NCBI GenBank assembly: GCA_002331025.1
Contig: DCYG01000012.1
Span: forward strand, 20,241 to 84,240
Source of the DNA: Firmicutes bacterium UBA2116
Lineage (GTDB): Bacteria; Bacillota; Clostridia; Tissierellales; Sedimentibacteraceae
Direction: 5' to 3'
Length of the DNA: 64,000 nt
A program made the translations under genes and the position numbers. This document shows positions 35,835 through 43,033 of the stretch, one piece after another. The notes beneath the pieces are model-generated. The model was not told the origin of the DNA. It did not search any database and saw only the letters and a program-made list of their open reading frames with translations. The first letter of the stretch is position 1. The number at the start of each line of letters is the position of its first letter.

Positions 35835-35989
35835 ATATTCATTTTGAGCTTTCTATTTTTGGTAAACGTGATATTTGCAACGAAAACTTAATTTTTTGAT
35901 AAAAAGGTTTTATAATAAGTTAAACAAAACCATGCGATTTCATGAGTTCACACTTTTTACAACCTGCATAAAAGCATGAACGTTATGCA

Positions 35990-36679
35990 TTAATCGTCAA
36001 GGGTCTTTAAGCTTGCCAGCCTTGCAACCGACAGGGAATAGGCATCTCTGAATTTGTCAAAATATATGCTTTTCAGTTCTACCATGGCACCGGATTTAAG
36101 CTCCACAGTCTTGTAATGTTGGCATGAATTGTGTATTTTGCAAATGTTGCGGGTGTTTACAAAAAGTCCGGGAGAGCTTTTTGCAAAATATTCCCTGTTA
36201 ATCTCCGACATTACCTTTCCTATGTTTTTTGAGGTGGTTTCAGTTCCTCCGTTTGTCAGATGTATTATAGTTTTATCGTTATCTCTCCGGATGTAATCTA
36301 TATCCATGTAAGGAATTTTACGTGTGCAGTCACGGTGGGTAACCGTGTATTCTCCGGGGGAGAAAAAGCTTGCCAGCTCCGGGTTTCTCATAAGCTTATC
36401 ATCAATTTCCTCTGCTGTGGGCGGAAAGCTCATGATACCTGTAACGACATGAATGAGCGGTGTGTCACTGCGGCTTTTGAATATATATTTTGTATTGCCG
36501 TCTGAGCACATTACAATGAGATGATAGTCATTATTAAACAGATAATTTTTCATAAATTTCTGTGGATTCGATAAATTGTGAATATCAAAGGTAATCTTAT
36601 ATTCCTTAAGAGGCTGAAGCAAAGCTTCCTCAAGGATTTTGCGCTCTTCGGCATTGCCGAACAGCAATATTTTTAACAC
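35990..36679 (-). CDS. LytTR-domain regulator B
   Basis: About 229 residues from the GTG at 36679, chosen because AAAGGG is 10 nt upstream and the start then aligns with the paralogue; an ATG pair at 36688/36685 almost touches the site. N-terminal domain KILLFGNAEERKILEEALLQPLK is receiver-like without phospho-acceptor residues. The C-terminal LytTR domain has YMDIDYIRRDNDKTIIHLTNG and INREYFAKSSPGLFVNTRNICKI. Both LytTR genes share the block F(L/M)NNDxxL in the N-terminal domain. Confidence 0.8.
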   Translation of the reverse strand: MLKILLFGNAEERKILEEALLQPLKEYKITFDIHNLSNPQKFMKNYLFNNDYHLIVMCSDGNTKYIFKSRSDTPLIHVVTGIMSFPPTAEEIDDKLMRNPELASFFSPGEYTVTHRDCTRKIPYMDIDYIRRDNDKTIIHLTNGGTETTSKNIGKVMSEINREYFAKSSPGLFVNTRNICKIHNSCQHYKTVELKSGAMVELKSIYFDKFRDAYSLSVARLASLKTLDD

Positions 36680-36779
36680 AAACATCATTCCCTTTCATAC
36701 AAATCTGTGAGTAATATTAAATATATTGTACTACCATAGTATTCGGCAGTGCATCCGGTGTTACAGCATGTTATCAAAG

Positions 36780-36830
36780 CATGTGATTCACACGGTGGGA
36801 CCTGTGTGGCAGGCTCAAAGTACAGTACAA
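36780..36830 (+). pseudogene. relic of a macrodomain gene fused to a promoter fragment
   Basis: CAT GTG ATT CAC ACG GTG... encodes HVIHTVGPVWQ, nearly the same as YVIHTVGPVWHG in the intact macrodomain gene (46.5 kb). Immediately after it comes AAGTACAGTACAAT, identical to the promoter/operator of the SLOG gene (47218-47231). The two pieces come from loci ~0.7 kb apart elsewhere in the window, so this is a rearrangement scar. Confidence 0.65.
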
Positions 36831-36877
36831 TAATTTTATCTTGCGGTTTAAGTATATATTTATTTAGATTAAAATGA

Positions 36878-36953
36878 TATAATACATATATCATACCATC
36901 GCCTCGGCAATGCAAGCGAGCTTGCGCTGCACTCGGCTCAGATATGATATAAT
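36878..36953. repeat. 76-bp palindromic element, copy 1
   Basis: Begins with TATAAT, ends with TATAAT, and has the central stem GCAAGC-GA-GCTTGC. The outer parts (ATATATCATACC and GATATGATAT) are inverted relative to each other. Copy 2 at 49531-49606 has the same length with about five differences. It lies directly upstream of the ABC-F gene. Size and symmetry suggest a MITE-like or REP-like element; its right TATAAT could act as a -10 box. Confidence 0.75.
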
Positions 36954-36980
36954 AGAGCAAACTTTATGAAAGGCAATTAT

Positions 36981-38771
36981 ATGATTTTAACACTTGAAAA
37001 TATATCTAAAAGCTTTGGAGAAAAGGCTTTACTGTATGATGTAACTTTATATATTAATGATAACGATAAAATCGGTTTTGTAGGAGTAAATGGAACCGGT
37101 AAATCAACATTGCTTAAGATTGCTTCTCTGATTGAGGAGCCTGACAGCGGCAATGTTGTATACAGCAATGGGGTAAGAATCTGCTACTTGCCTCAGGATC
37201 CTGAATTCAATAAAAATACAACTGTGTTAGAGCAGGTTTTTATCAATGCTTCTACTGAAACCAAGGTGCTGATGGAATATGAAGCAAAGTCAATATTAAA
37301 CAAACTATGCATAACGGAGTTTGACAAGGATGTAAATATACTTTCCGTTGGACAAAGAAAAAGAGTTGCAATAGCAAGCGCATTGGTGAATCCATGCGAG
37401 CTGTTGATATTGGATGAGCCGACCAATCACCTGGATAATGGCATGATACTGTGGCTGGAAAATTATTTGAAAAGATATAAGGGTGCTATATTGATGGTTA
37501 CTCATGACAGATATTTCCTGGACAGAATTTCAAACAGAATAGTTGAATTGGATAAAGGCAGTATATATTCTTATGAAGGGAGCTATTCAAAATTTTTGGA
37601 GCTAAAAGCTTTGCGTGAAGAAAACGACATGAGCAGCGAAAGAAAAAAACAGGCATTATACAAGAAGGAGTATGCCTGGATTCAAAGAGGGGCCAGAGCG
37701 AGAGGCACAAAGGCAAAGGGCAGAATACAAGAATTTGAAAAGCTGAAAGAACAGATAGGAACAGATAGTGAGGAAAAATTAGAATTAAGCTCTGTTTCGT
37801 CCAGACTTGGTAAAAAGACCATAGAAATTAAAAATATTTCAAAAAGTTATGATGAAAAAGTTATTGTTGAACATTTTGAATACATTGTTACCAGAGATGC
37901 AAGAATCGGTATCGTTGGAAATAACGGAGCCGGGAAATCTACATTATTGAATATAATAGCAGGAAGAATCCTGCCTGACAGTGGATATGTTGATATTGGA
38001 AGCACTGTTAAGCTTGGTTATTTTTCACAGGAAGCAGATGATGTTGACGATTCTCAAAGAGTTATAGATTATATAAAGGATATAGCGGAAATTGTTGAGA
38101 CAAGGGAAGGGAAAATAACCGCATCGCAAATGCTTGAAAGATTTTTGTTTACACCGGATGTACAGTATAACACAATTTCCAGACTTTCCGGCGGAGAAAG
38201 AAGAAGGCTGTTTCTTTTAAGCATCCTGATGAAGGCACCCAACATATTATTGCTGGATGAGCCAACCAATGATTTAGATATTGAAACACTGACCATATTG
38301 GAGGATTATATAGAGGGCTTTGACGGAGCTGTAATAACTGTGTCTCATGACAGATATTTCCTGGATAAGGTTGTAAAAACAATATTGGAGCTTCCCGGAG
38401 ACAATACAGGAACAGTCAGGGAATACAACGGAGGTTATTCTGATTATGCCGCAGCATGGATAGCAGAAGACAGAAGCCGCGAAGAAGTTAAAAAATATGA
38501 AAAAAAGGAATTTACAGAAATAAGGGAAAAGCCCAGGAAGCTTAAATTCTCATTTAAAGAAGAAAAGGAATATGGCACTATAGATGAGGATATAGCAAAT
38601 TTGGAAGCAATAATAGCTGATCTGGAATCACAGATGGGAGTTCATGCAGCTGATTATGTCAAGCTGCAGAAATTAATGGATGAAAAGCAAGAAACAGAAC
38701 AGCAGCTGGAAGAAAAAATGAACAGATGGATTTATCTGAATGATCTGGCAGAACAGATAGAGAAACAATAA
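36981..38771 (+). CDS. ABC-F family ATPase (Uup-like)
   Basis: 596 residues from the ATG at 36981 (AAAGG upstream). Two nucleotide-binding domains and no membrane segment: Walker A GVNGTGKST (~35) and GNNGAGKST (~315), signatures LSVGQRKR and LSGGERRR, Walker B LLILDEPTNHLD and ILLLDEPTNDLD. An arm/linker with YAWIQRGARARGTKAKGRIQEFEKL and a C-terminal coiled coil are typical of Uup. The first signature has Val instead of Gly (LSVGQ). Uup-like proteins act on ribosomes or DNA; an antibiotic-protection role is possible. Confidence 0.88.
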   Translation: MILTLENISKSFGEKALLYDVTLYINDNDKIGFVGVNGTGKSTLLKIASLIEEPDSGNVVYSNGVRICYLPQDPEFNKNTTVLEQVFINASTETKVLMEYEAKSILNKLCITEFDKDVNILSVGQRKRVAIASALVNPCELLILDEPTNHLDNGMILWLENYLKRYKGAILMVTHDRYFLDRISNRIVELDKGSIYSYEGSYSKFLELKALREENDMSSERKKQALYKKEYAWIQRGARARGTKAKGRIQEFEKLKEQIGTDSEEKLELSSVSSRLGKKTIEIKNISKSYDEKVIVEHFEYIVTRDARIGIVGNNGAGKSTLLNIIAGRILPDSGYVDIGSTVKLGYFSQEADDVDDSQRVIDYIKDIAEIVETREGKITASQMLERFLFTPDVQYNTISRLSGGERRRLFLLSILMKAPNILLLDEPTNDLDIETLTILEDYIEGFDGAVITVSHDRYFLDKVVKTILELPGDNTGTVREYNGGYSDYAAAWIAEDRSREEVKKYEKKEFTEIREKPRKLKFSFKEEKEYGTIDEDIANLEAIIADLESQMGVHAADYVKLQKLMDEKQETEQQLEEKMNRWIYLNDLAEQIEKQ

Positions 38772-38802
38772 ACTTGCAGTTACAATAGATGATTTTAAAA
38801 AG

Positions 38803-38852
38803 AAGCGGGTTGTGAAAGCTTCCTTGTTAGACTATGCTTTCAGTAACCCGCT
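38803..38852. terminator. bidirectional terminator
   Basis: Long stem AAGCGGGTTGTGAAAGC / GCTTTCAGTAACCCGCTT (a single-base bulge) with a ~15-nt loop between the ABC-F gene and the convergent MerR gene. Confidence 0.85.
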
Positions 38853-38859
38853 TGCTGTT

Positions 38860-39684
38860 TTATATATTATTTTTTTTAACGGGATAGCAGACCTCGGTCA
38901 CCCATTCTTTTGGATTCTGTGTTTCGTGGGGGCTTACGTGGTAGATATTGAACATAGCTCCATAAAATTCGTATCCGTTATCCCTCACCCAATTAGCAAC
39001 AGCTTCATTTACCTTATCTATTTGGTCATAGCCGCCTTTGTAGGTAGCAGAAGCAATCTGTACGGGAGGCTCCGTTTTGAACACAACGTGTTCGGTGTCA
39101 GGGTAACTGCCCTTCACGGATTTCTGCACTTCAACATCTACATCATCTTCTTTATATTCCTTGTCATGAAAAATCGCAAGCGTATAGCAGGGAGTGCCAT
39201 CCTGAATATTAAGATGTGCGATTTCCTTCATCATAAGTTGCCATAGGATTCCCTCTTGATCATAATTGGGAATAATCTGCCTGACGCTGGCCACATATCG
39301 TTCCGGCAGAGTTTTTAATGTTACATTGTAATTCATAGCAGTTCCATCCTTTCTCAGCCGCTTGACGGCTGTTTCAAGAAGCAGCAAACGGTGCGCCGTT
39401 TCATCAGCTTGCGACTGAACCTCAGCACGCTTTACCGATAAAAATTTAGCCAATGCTTGCGGATTATCGTAGTTTTCAAAAATTTCAGTAATGGCAGCAA
39501 GACCAAATCCCATATCTTTAAGAGCTGTAATCCTACCTGCAACCAACAACTGATCTTCCGAATAATAGCGGTAACCGGTAAATTCATCTGTGCTTTTAGG
39601 TATAAGCAGACCGATTTCATCGTAATGTCGCAGCATACGTATACTGATTCTTGATAGTTTTGAAAAATCACCTATTTTCAGCAT
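38860..39684 (-). CDS. MerR-family regulator with GyrI-like effector domain
   Basis: 274 residues. N-terminal winged helix MLKIGDFSKLSRISIRMLRHYDEIGLL...GYRYY is typical MerR. A dimerisation coiled coil (~75-115) is followed by a GyrI/AraC-effector-like domain (VTLKTLPERYVASVRQI ... EPPVQIASATYKGGYDQI). Such proteins (BmrR-like) bind amphipathic drugs and activate a pump. No pump gene is adjacent; it probably regulates itself and a distant target. Confidence 0.9.
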   Translation of the reverse strand: MLKIGDFSKLSRISIRMLRHYDEIGLLIPKSTDEFTGYRYYSEDQLLVAGRITALKDMGFGLAAITEIFENYDNPQALAKFLSVKRAEVQSQADETAHRLLLLETAVKRLRKDGTAMNYNVTLKTLPERYVASVRQIIPNYDQEGILWQLMMKEIAHLNIQDGTPCYTLAIFHDKEYKEDDVDVEVQKSVKGSYPDTEHVVFKTEPPVQIASATYKGGYDQIDKVNEAVANWVRDNGYEFYGAMFNIYHVSPHETQNPKEWVTEVCYPVKKNNI

Positions 39685-39725
39685 TTTTATTTCCTCACAT
39701 ATATGTGTTTTTTGAGCTCATCTAC

Positions 39726-39756
39726 ATTATAGAGTATACCACAATGTGAGAGTCAA
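39726..39756 (-). promoter_or_regulatory. MerR-type promoter with 19-bp spacer
   Basis: On the minus strand TTGACT (39756-39751), a 19-bp spacer and TATAAT (39731-39726). The extended spacer is the hallmark of MerR-activated promoters, and CACA-A-TGTG sits at its centre. It drives the MerR gene itself. Confidence 0.75.
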
Positions 39757-39781
39757 TATATTTTTTACGGAATAGGTTTAA

Positions 39782-39824
39782 AATATTTAATGCAATTTAT
39801 TGATGACTATCTGGATGCTGAGAA
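39782..39824 (+). pseudogene. relic of a DUF3791-type gene end
   Basis: Translates to KYLMQFIDDYLDAEN, close to the C-terminal EYLMQFIDEYLEAKK of the gene ending at 53044. The DNA match is clear over ~25 bp (ATATTTAATGCAATTTATTG identical). No upstream part remains. Confidence 0.6.
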
Positions 39825-39903
39825 TGATCAAATTGTGCGTCGGAGGGTATCTTTCCGATGTAATATATTGATAGCAAATAAGGGTTCGGTGATTAATTTA
39901 TGT

Positions 39904-39932
39904 TTTACATTTCATACTGCCTGCGTTATAAT
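39904..39932 (+). promoter_or_regulatory. promoter of the HaeIII-type R-M operon
   Basis: TTTACA (39904-39909), 17-bp spacer, TATAAT (39927-39932), about 42 bp before the methyltransferase start. Confidence 0.75.
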
Positions 39933-39973
39933 TGTTATATATTAATTAAGAAACGTTTGGGAGGTTTGTGCAA

Positions 39974-40975
39974 ATGAAAAACAAAATAATAAGACTTAAT
40001 GACTTGCAAAAACCTAAAGAATATAGTGTTGTTTCATTGTTTTCGGGTGCCGGTGGTCTTGATATGGGATTTGAAAATTCAGGATGTAAAACAATATGGG
40101 CAAATGATATAGATGCAGATGCATGTGAGACACACAGAGCATGGTCTGATGCAGAAGTGGTTTGCGGAGATATCGGAAAAATCGGAGTGGAAAATATTCC
40201 TGAGAGCGATATTGTATTGGGAGGCTTTCCGTGTCAGGGATTTTCATTGGCAGGACCGAGAAAAATTGATGATAAGAGGAACTCATTATACAGATATTTT
40301 GTTAAGCTGCTGGAAACTAATCAGCCTTATGCATTTGTTGCGGAAAATGTCAAAGGAATACTGACTTTAGGTGATGGAGAGATCATCACTGCAATTATAG
40401 AGGACTTTTCGGAAAAAGGATACGATGTATATCCTAATTTGGTTAATGCCGCAGATTACGGAGTTCCGCAGGACAGGTGGAGAGTGCTGATGATTGGGTT
40501 CAGAAAGGATTTGTGCATAAAAACATTTGAATTTCCTGAGCCTTTTGACTATAAGGCAACTCTTTACGATGTATTGAAGGATATTGCGGAGTCTGATGCT
40601 CATGACATTTGCAATGCCTCATATTCGTCGAGATTTATGAGTCGTAACAGAAAAAGGAATTGGAATCAAGCCAGCTATACCATACCGGCAATGGCAAAGC
40701 AGGTTCCGCTGCATCCTTCGAGTCCTGATATGATAAAAGAATCAGCTGATGTCTGGAGATTCGGCGATAACGGAAATACCCGCAGGTTCAGCTGGCAGGA
40801 ATGTGCTGCCATACAGACATTTCCTCCGGATATGTATTTTTCGGGCAATCTTACCAGCAAGTACAAGCAGATAGGCAACGCTGTTCCCGTAAAATTATCC
40901 GAGGTAGTTGCATCTGTTGTCATGGAAAAGTTAAACAAATGTTTTAATAATAGAAATATGAGTGCGGAAGTGTAG
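39974..40975 (+). CDS. DNA (cytosine-5) methyltransferase of the HaeIII-type R-M pair
   Basis: 333 residues from the ATG at 39974 (GGGAGGT 8 nt upstream). m5C motifs: SLFSGAGGLDMGF, GGFPCQGFS, ENVKG, QDRWRVLMIGF, IGNAVPV. The target-recognition region holds FMSRNRKRNW followed by TIPAMAKQVPLHP, related to the SRNR-x-R block of GGCC/GGNCC-type enzymes. The HaeIII-family nuclease gene starts 2 bp after its stop, so the two are a type II R-M operon. GGCC specificity is inferred. Confidence 0.92.
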   Translation: MKNKIIRLNDLQKPKEYSVVSLFSGAGGLDMGFENSGCKTIWANDIDADACETHRAWSDAEVVCGDIGKIGVENIPESDIVLGGFPCQGFSLAGPRKIDDKRNSLYRYFVKLLETNQPYAFVAENVKGILTLGDGEIITAIIEDFSEKGYDVYPNLVNAADYGVPQDRWRVLMIGFRKDLCIKTFEFPEPFDYKATLYDVLKDIAESDAHDICNASYSSRFMSRNRKRNWNQASYTIPAMAKQVPLHPSSPDMIKESADVWRFGDNGNTRRFSWQECAAIQTFPPDMYFSGNLTSKYKQIGNAVPVKLSEVVASVVMEKLNKCFNNRNMSAEV

Positions 40976-40977
40976 TT

Positions 40978-41934
40978 ATGGCTGTACAATCTAAGAACGG
41001 TAAGGCTTACGAATATGCATGCTTAATTGTATTCAAAAGATTTTTGGAGAATTCGGACAATACGGTGGAAATTTTAGCTGCCGATGCGGTGATAGTGGCT
41101 GAAAGAGATTATGCTTTATTAAGCACCGACTTAAGAAATAAAATGGATAAGGCTGCTATGGCGGCGGTCAAAGTTATTGCCCGTTTAGAACCGATGCTTA
41201 CAAATTCGTATAATGAAAGATTATTTCTTACATTACAACCTGATAAAGCAGGCAAGGAAGGAGATGTGAGGGATATTCTTGCACTGAGGAAGGATTCTGA
41301 TTGGGAAATAGGCATAAGCTGCAAGCATAATCATGCTGCTGTGAAGCATTCCCGGTTGTCTAAGACGATTGATTTTGGGGATAAATGGCTTCAAATTCCT
41401 TGTTCTGAGGAGTACTTCAATGATATTTTGCCGGTTTTTAATATGCTTGAAGAATTGAAGGCAGGAGGAATTGAATGGAAGGCTGTAAAAAACAAGGAGG
41501 ATGAGGTTTATGTTCCTATATTGAATTCATTTGTAAAAGAGCTTCGGAGATTGGAAGCGGAACATCCTGCAATTGTACCTCAGAGATTTTTGAGCTATTT
41601 GCTTGGCAGGAATGATTTTTATAAGGTAATCAGCAGAAATACTAAAAAGGTTACTCAGATATCTGCTTTTAATATATACGGTACATTAAACAAGAGCTTT
41701 GAAAAAATAAAACCTCAGACCATAGTACCGAGGTTGATAATGCCTACTGAATTTTATGATATAAGGTACAAATCAAATTCTAAAAATACTATAATTACAA
41801 CATGTGATAATGGATGGGCTATATCAATGAGAATACACAGTGCCAGCACAATGGTTGAGTCGAGTCTGAAATTTGATGTAAACTTAGTTGGAATACCACA
41901 AAGCCTATATACACAATATGAACCGTGGCAGTAG
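40978..41934 (+). CDS. HaeIII-family type II restriction endonuclease
   Basis: 318 residues, the usual length for the family. The segments GKAYEYACLIVF at the N-terminus, LQPDKAGKEGDVRDILALR with WEIGISCKHNHAAVKHSRLSKTIDFG (~95-135), and near the C-terminus ISMRIHSAST followed by LKFDVNLVGIP match what I know of R.HaeIII (RE_HaeIII, PF09556). GDVRD...ISCK may be a PD-(D/E)XK-like site. Predicted to cut GGCC unless methylated by the adjacent enzyme. Confidence 0.87.
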   Translation: MAVQSKNGKAYEYACLIVFKRFLENSDNTVEILAADAVIVAERDYALLSTDLRNKMDKAAMAAVKVIARLEPMLTNSYNERLFLTLQPDKAGKEGDVRDILALRKDSDWEIGISCKHNHAAVKHSRLSKTIDFGDKWLQIPCSEEYFNDILPVFNMLEELKAGGIEWKAVKNKEDEVYVPILNSFVKELRRLEAEHPAIVPQRFLSYLLGRNDFYKVISRNTKKVTQISAFNIYGTLNKSFEKIKPQTIVPRLIMPTEFYDIRYKSNSKNTIITTCDNGWAISMRIHSASTMVESSLKFDVNLVGIPQSLYTQYEPWQ

Positions 41935-41970
41935 TAAGCAGTCTTGATTATTTAAGGCTGTTTTTACATG

Positions 41971-42024
41971 CAATACATACTATATATAGTATGTATTGAT
42001 AAATTACGACCTTTAAAGTATAAT
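41971..42024 (+). promoter_or_regulatory. 28-bp perfect palindrome overlapping a promoter
   Basis: A perfect 28-bp palindrome (half-site CAATACATACTATA, 41971-41998) overlaps the -35 box of TTGATA (41996-42001)-N17-TATAAT (42019-42024), the promoter of the next small gene. It fits an operator for a dimeric repressor; a role in termination of the R-M operon is less likely because no T-run follows. Confidence 0.7.
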
Positions 42025-42051
42025 GTTTTTATTAAACATTAGGGGTTGTAT

Positions 42052-42465
42052 ATGGTCGATAAATTTGATATAGATAACATTGTTAACAATGTTTATGAAT
42101 TAGGGATGTTAAAAGATTCAATAATTCAGCTTTTAGGAATAGAATCTAAGGAAAGCAAAGTGCTAATCAGCAAAGACAAGATTACTTACACCAAAAAGCA
42201 TTGCAAAGACTATTCATGCTATAAGGAATTTAAAATGCATACGGAGGCTGCTCCTACTGTACTTAAATTACCCGATTATGTCGGAATTCACCCAAAGGGG
42301 GATAGCATAATTTTTGTAAAAAAGATAACAGCTAATGTTTTAGTAGCTGTTAGATTAAGCAATACAGATGTTAAATGGGTAAAAACAATTTACCCCATAA
42401 CTGAAGCAAAATTAAATAATTATATAAAGTCCGGAAGGTTAAAAAAAGTAGAAAAAGATGGTTAG
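42052..42465 (+). CDS. small PBECR-like (barnase/RelE-type) putative nuclease
   Basis: 137 residues from the ATG at 42052 (AGGGG upstream). No signal peptide. The core ITYTKKHC...LPDYVGIHPKGDSIIFVKKITANVLVAVRL followed by IYPITEAKLNNYIKSGRLKKV resembles the PBECR families (phage barnase-EndoU-ColicinE5-RelE-like nucleases), with a conserved His/Lys early and a strand-rich C-terminus. Such domains are toxins or processing RNases. It is preceded by a strong palindromic operator and followed by direct repeats and a structured RNA. The assignment is by pattern and tentative. Confidence 0.5.
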   Translation: MVDKFDIDNIVNNVYELGMLKDSIIQLLGIESKESKVLISKDKITYTKKHCKDYSCYKEFKMHTEAAPTVLKLPDYVGIHPKGDSIIFVKKITANVLVAVRLSNTDVKWVKTIYPITEAKLNNYIKSGRLKKVEKDG

Positions 42466-42480
42466 TAATTCGAAAAACAG

Positions 42481-42543
42481 AAAAAACTTCATAAAGTAGT
42501 AGAAAAAGTTCATAAAACAGTAAAAAAAGTTCGTAAAAGATTG
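42481..42543. repeat. three imperfect 21-bp tandem repeats
   Basis: Core A4-6-(G/C)TTC(A/G)TAAA occurs at 42481, 42502 and 42523 with exact 21-bp periodicity. The array ends at the -35 box of the promoter for the structured RNA. Two helical turns of spacing suits cooperative protein binding on one face. Confidence 0.6.
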
Positions 42544-42568
42544 ACAGTAAATATAAATGTGGTATAAT
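42541..42568 (+). promoter_or_regulatory. promoter of the structured RNA
   Basis: TTGACA (42541-42546), 16-bp spacer, TATAAT (42563-42568). No ORF with a ribosome binding site follows before the terminator. Confidence 0.75.
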
Positions 42569-42574
42569 AAATAC

Positions 42575-42715
42575 ATAAACACATAGAATATTTCAAAGAT
42601 TATTTGAGGGCAGAACTGGCAACTGCCACACCTTTAAGGTCTGAAAAGAGATGTAGGGTACGCCGTCCTACCAAATAATCTTTGAACTTGCAAGGACTCC
42701 GAAAGGAGTCCTTTT
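42575..42715 (+). ncRNA. candidate structured small RNA
   Basis: About 140 nt with its own promoter and terminator. A perfect 15-bp helix joins 42592-42606 to 42672-42686 (arm TTCAAAGATTATTTG). It encloses hairpins GGCAG/CTGCC (42609-42627) and GTAGG/CCTAC (42653-42671) and a small ACC/GGT hairpin (42630-42640), so the fold is a multibranch junction. A terminator follows. It contains no plausible coding frame. It does not match any riboswitch, 6S, SRP or tmRNA consensus that I can recall. It lies between a putative nuclease gene and a methyltransferase gene. Confidence 0.65.
42692..42713. terminator. intrinsic terminator of the structured RNA
   Basis: 9-bp stem AAGGACTCC-GAAA-GGAGTCCTT with a GNRA-type loop and a short T-run. 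The arms also read AAGG on the other strand, so it can serve the small convergent gene too. Confidence 0.85.
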
Positions 42716-42718
42716 CCT

Positions 42719-42913
42719 TCATTCTAATAGTTTATTTGAATGTTTCTCTTGAATCAATTTCAAAGCTCTAAAATATACATACATAGAGCCATATCTTATT
42801 TTATTGCTTAAGTCCTTGTCTTTATATATTTCAATTATTTCAGTCTTGCACTGATATTCAGTCAGTTCCTCAGCAAGCTCCTTTATTAGATTATCAATTT
42901 CATAGTCAATCAT
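42719..42913 (-). CDS. hypothetical small acidic protein
   Basis: 64 residues, helical and charged (MIDYEIDNLIKELAEELTEY...), no recognised domain. The ribosome binding site is weak (GCTGAG). It is convergent with the structured RNA and divergent from the methyltransferase gene, with only ~120 bp to the latter's ATG. Could be a small regulator or antitoxin-like partner; nothing proves it. Confidence 0.45.
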   Translation of the reverse strand: MIDYEIDNLIKELAEELTEYQCKTEIIEIYKDKDLSNKIRYGSMYVYFRALKLIQEKHSNKLLE

Positions 42914-42944
42914 ACTCAGCTATTTTTTATTTTTTATAAAATTA

Positions 42945-42994
42945 TTGACAATAAATGTAAATTGTTATATACTCCATATAGAACGAATGTTCGG
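42945..42994 (+). promoter_or_regulatory. methyltransferase promoter with LexA-like box
   Basis: TTGACA (42945-42950), 17-bp spacer, TATACT (42968-42973), then AGAAC-GAAT-GTTCG (42980-42992) at the expected transcription start. Firmicute LexA boxes follow CGAAC-N4-GTTCG, so this is a one-mismatch match placed where a repressor would block initiation. Confidence 0.65.
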
Positions 42995-43033
42995 AAATGT
43001 TTTTTTTTAAAAGATTATGGCAGAGGTGGAGAA

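Noticed and set aside
42481..42543. Type III antitoxin repeat array
   Set aside because: Repeats are upstream of, not inside, the transcribed RNA as read from the promoter, and lie after the toxin-like gene rather than before it. Kept as a repeat only.
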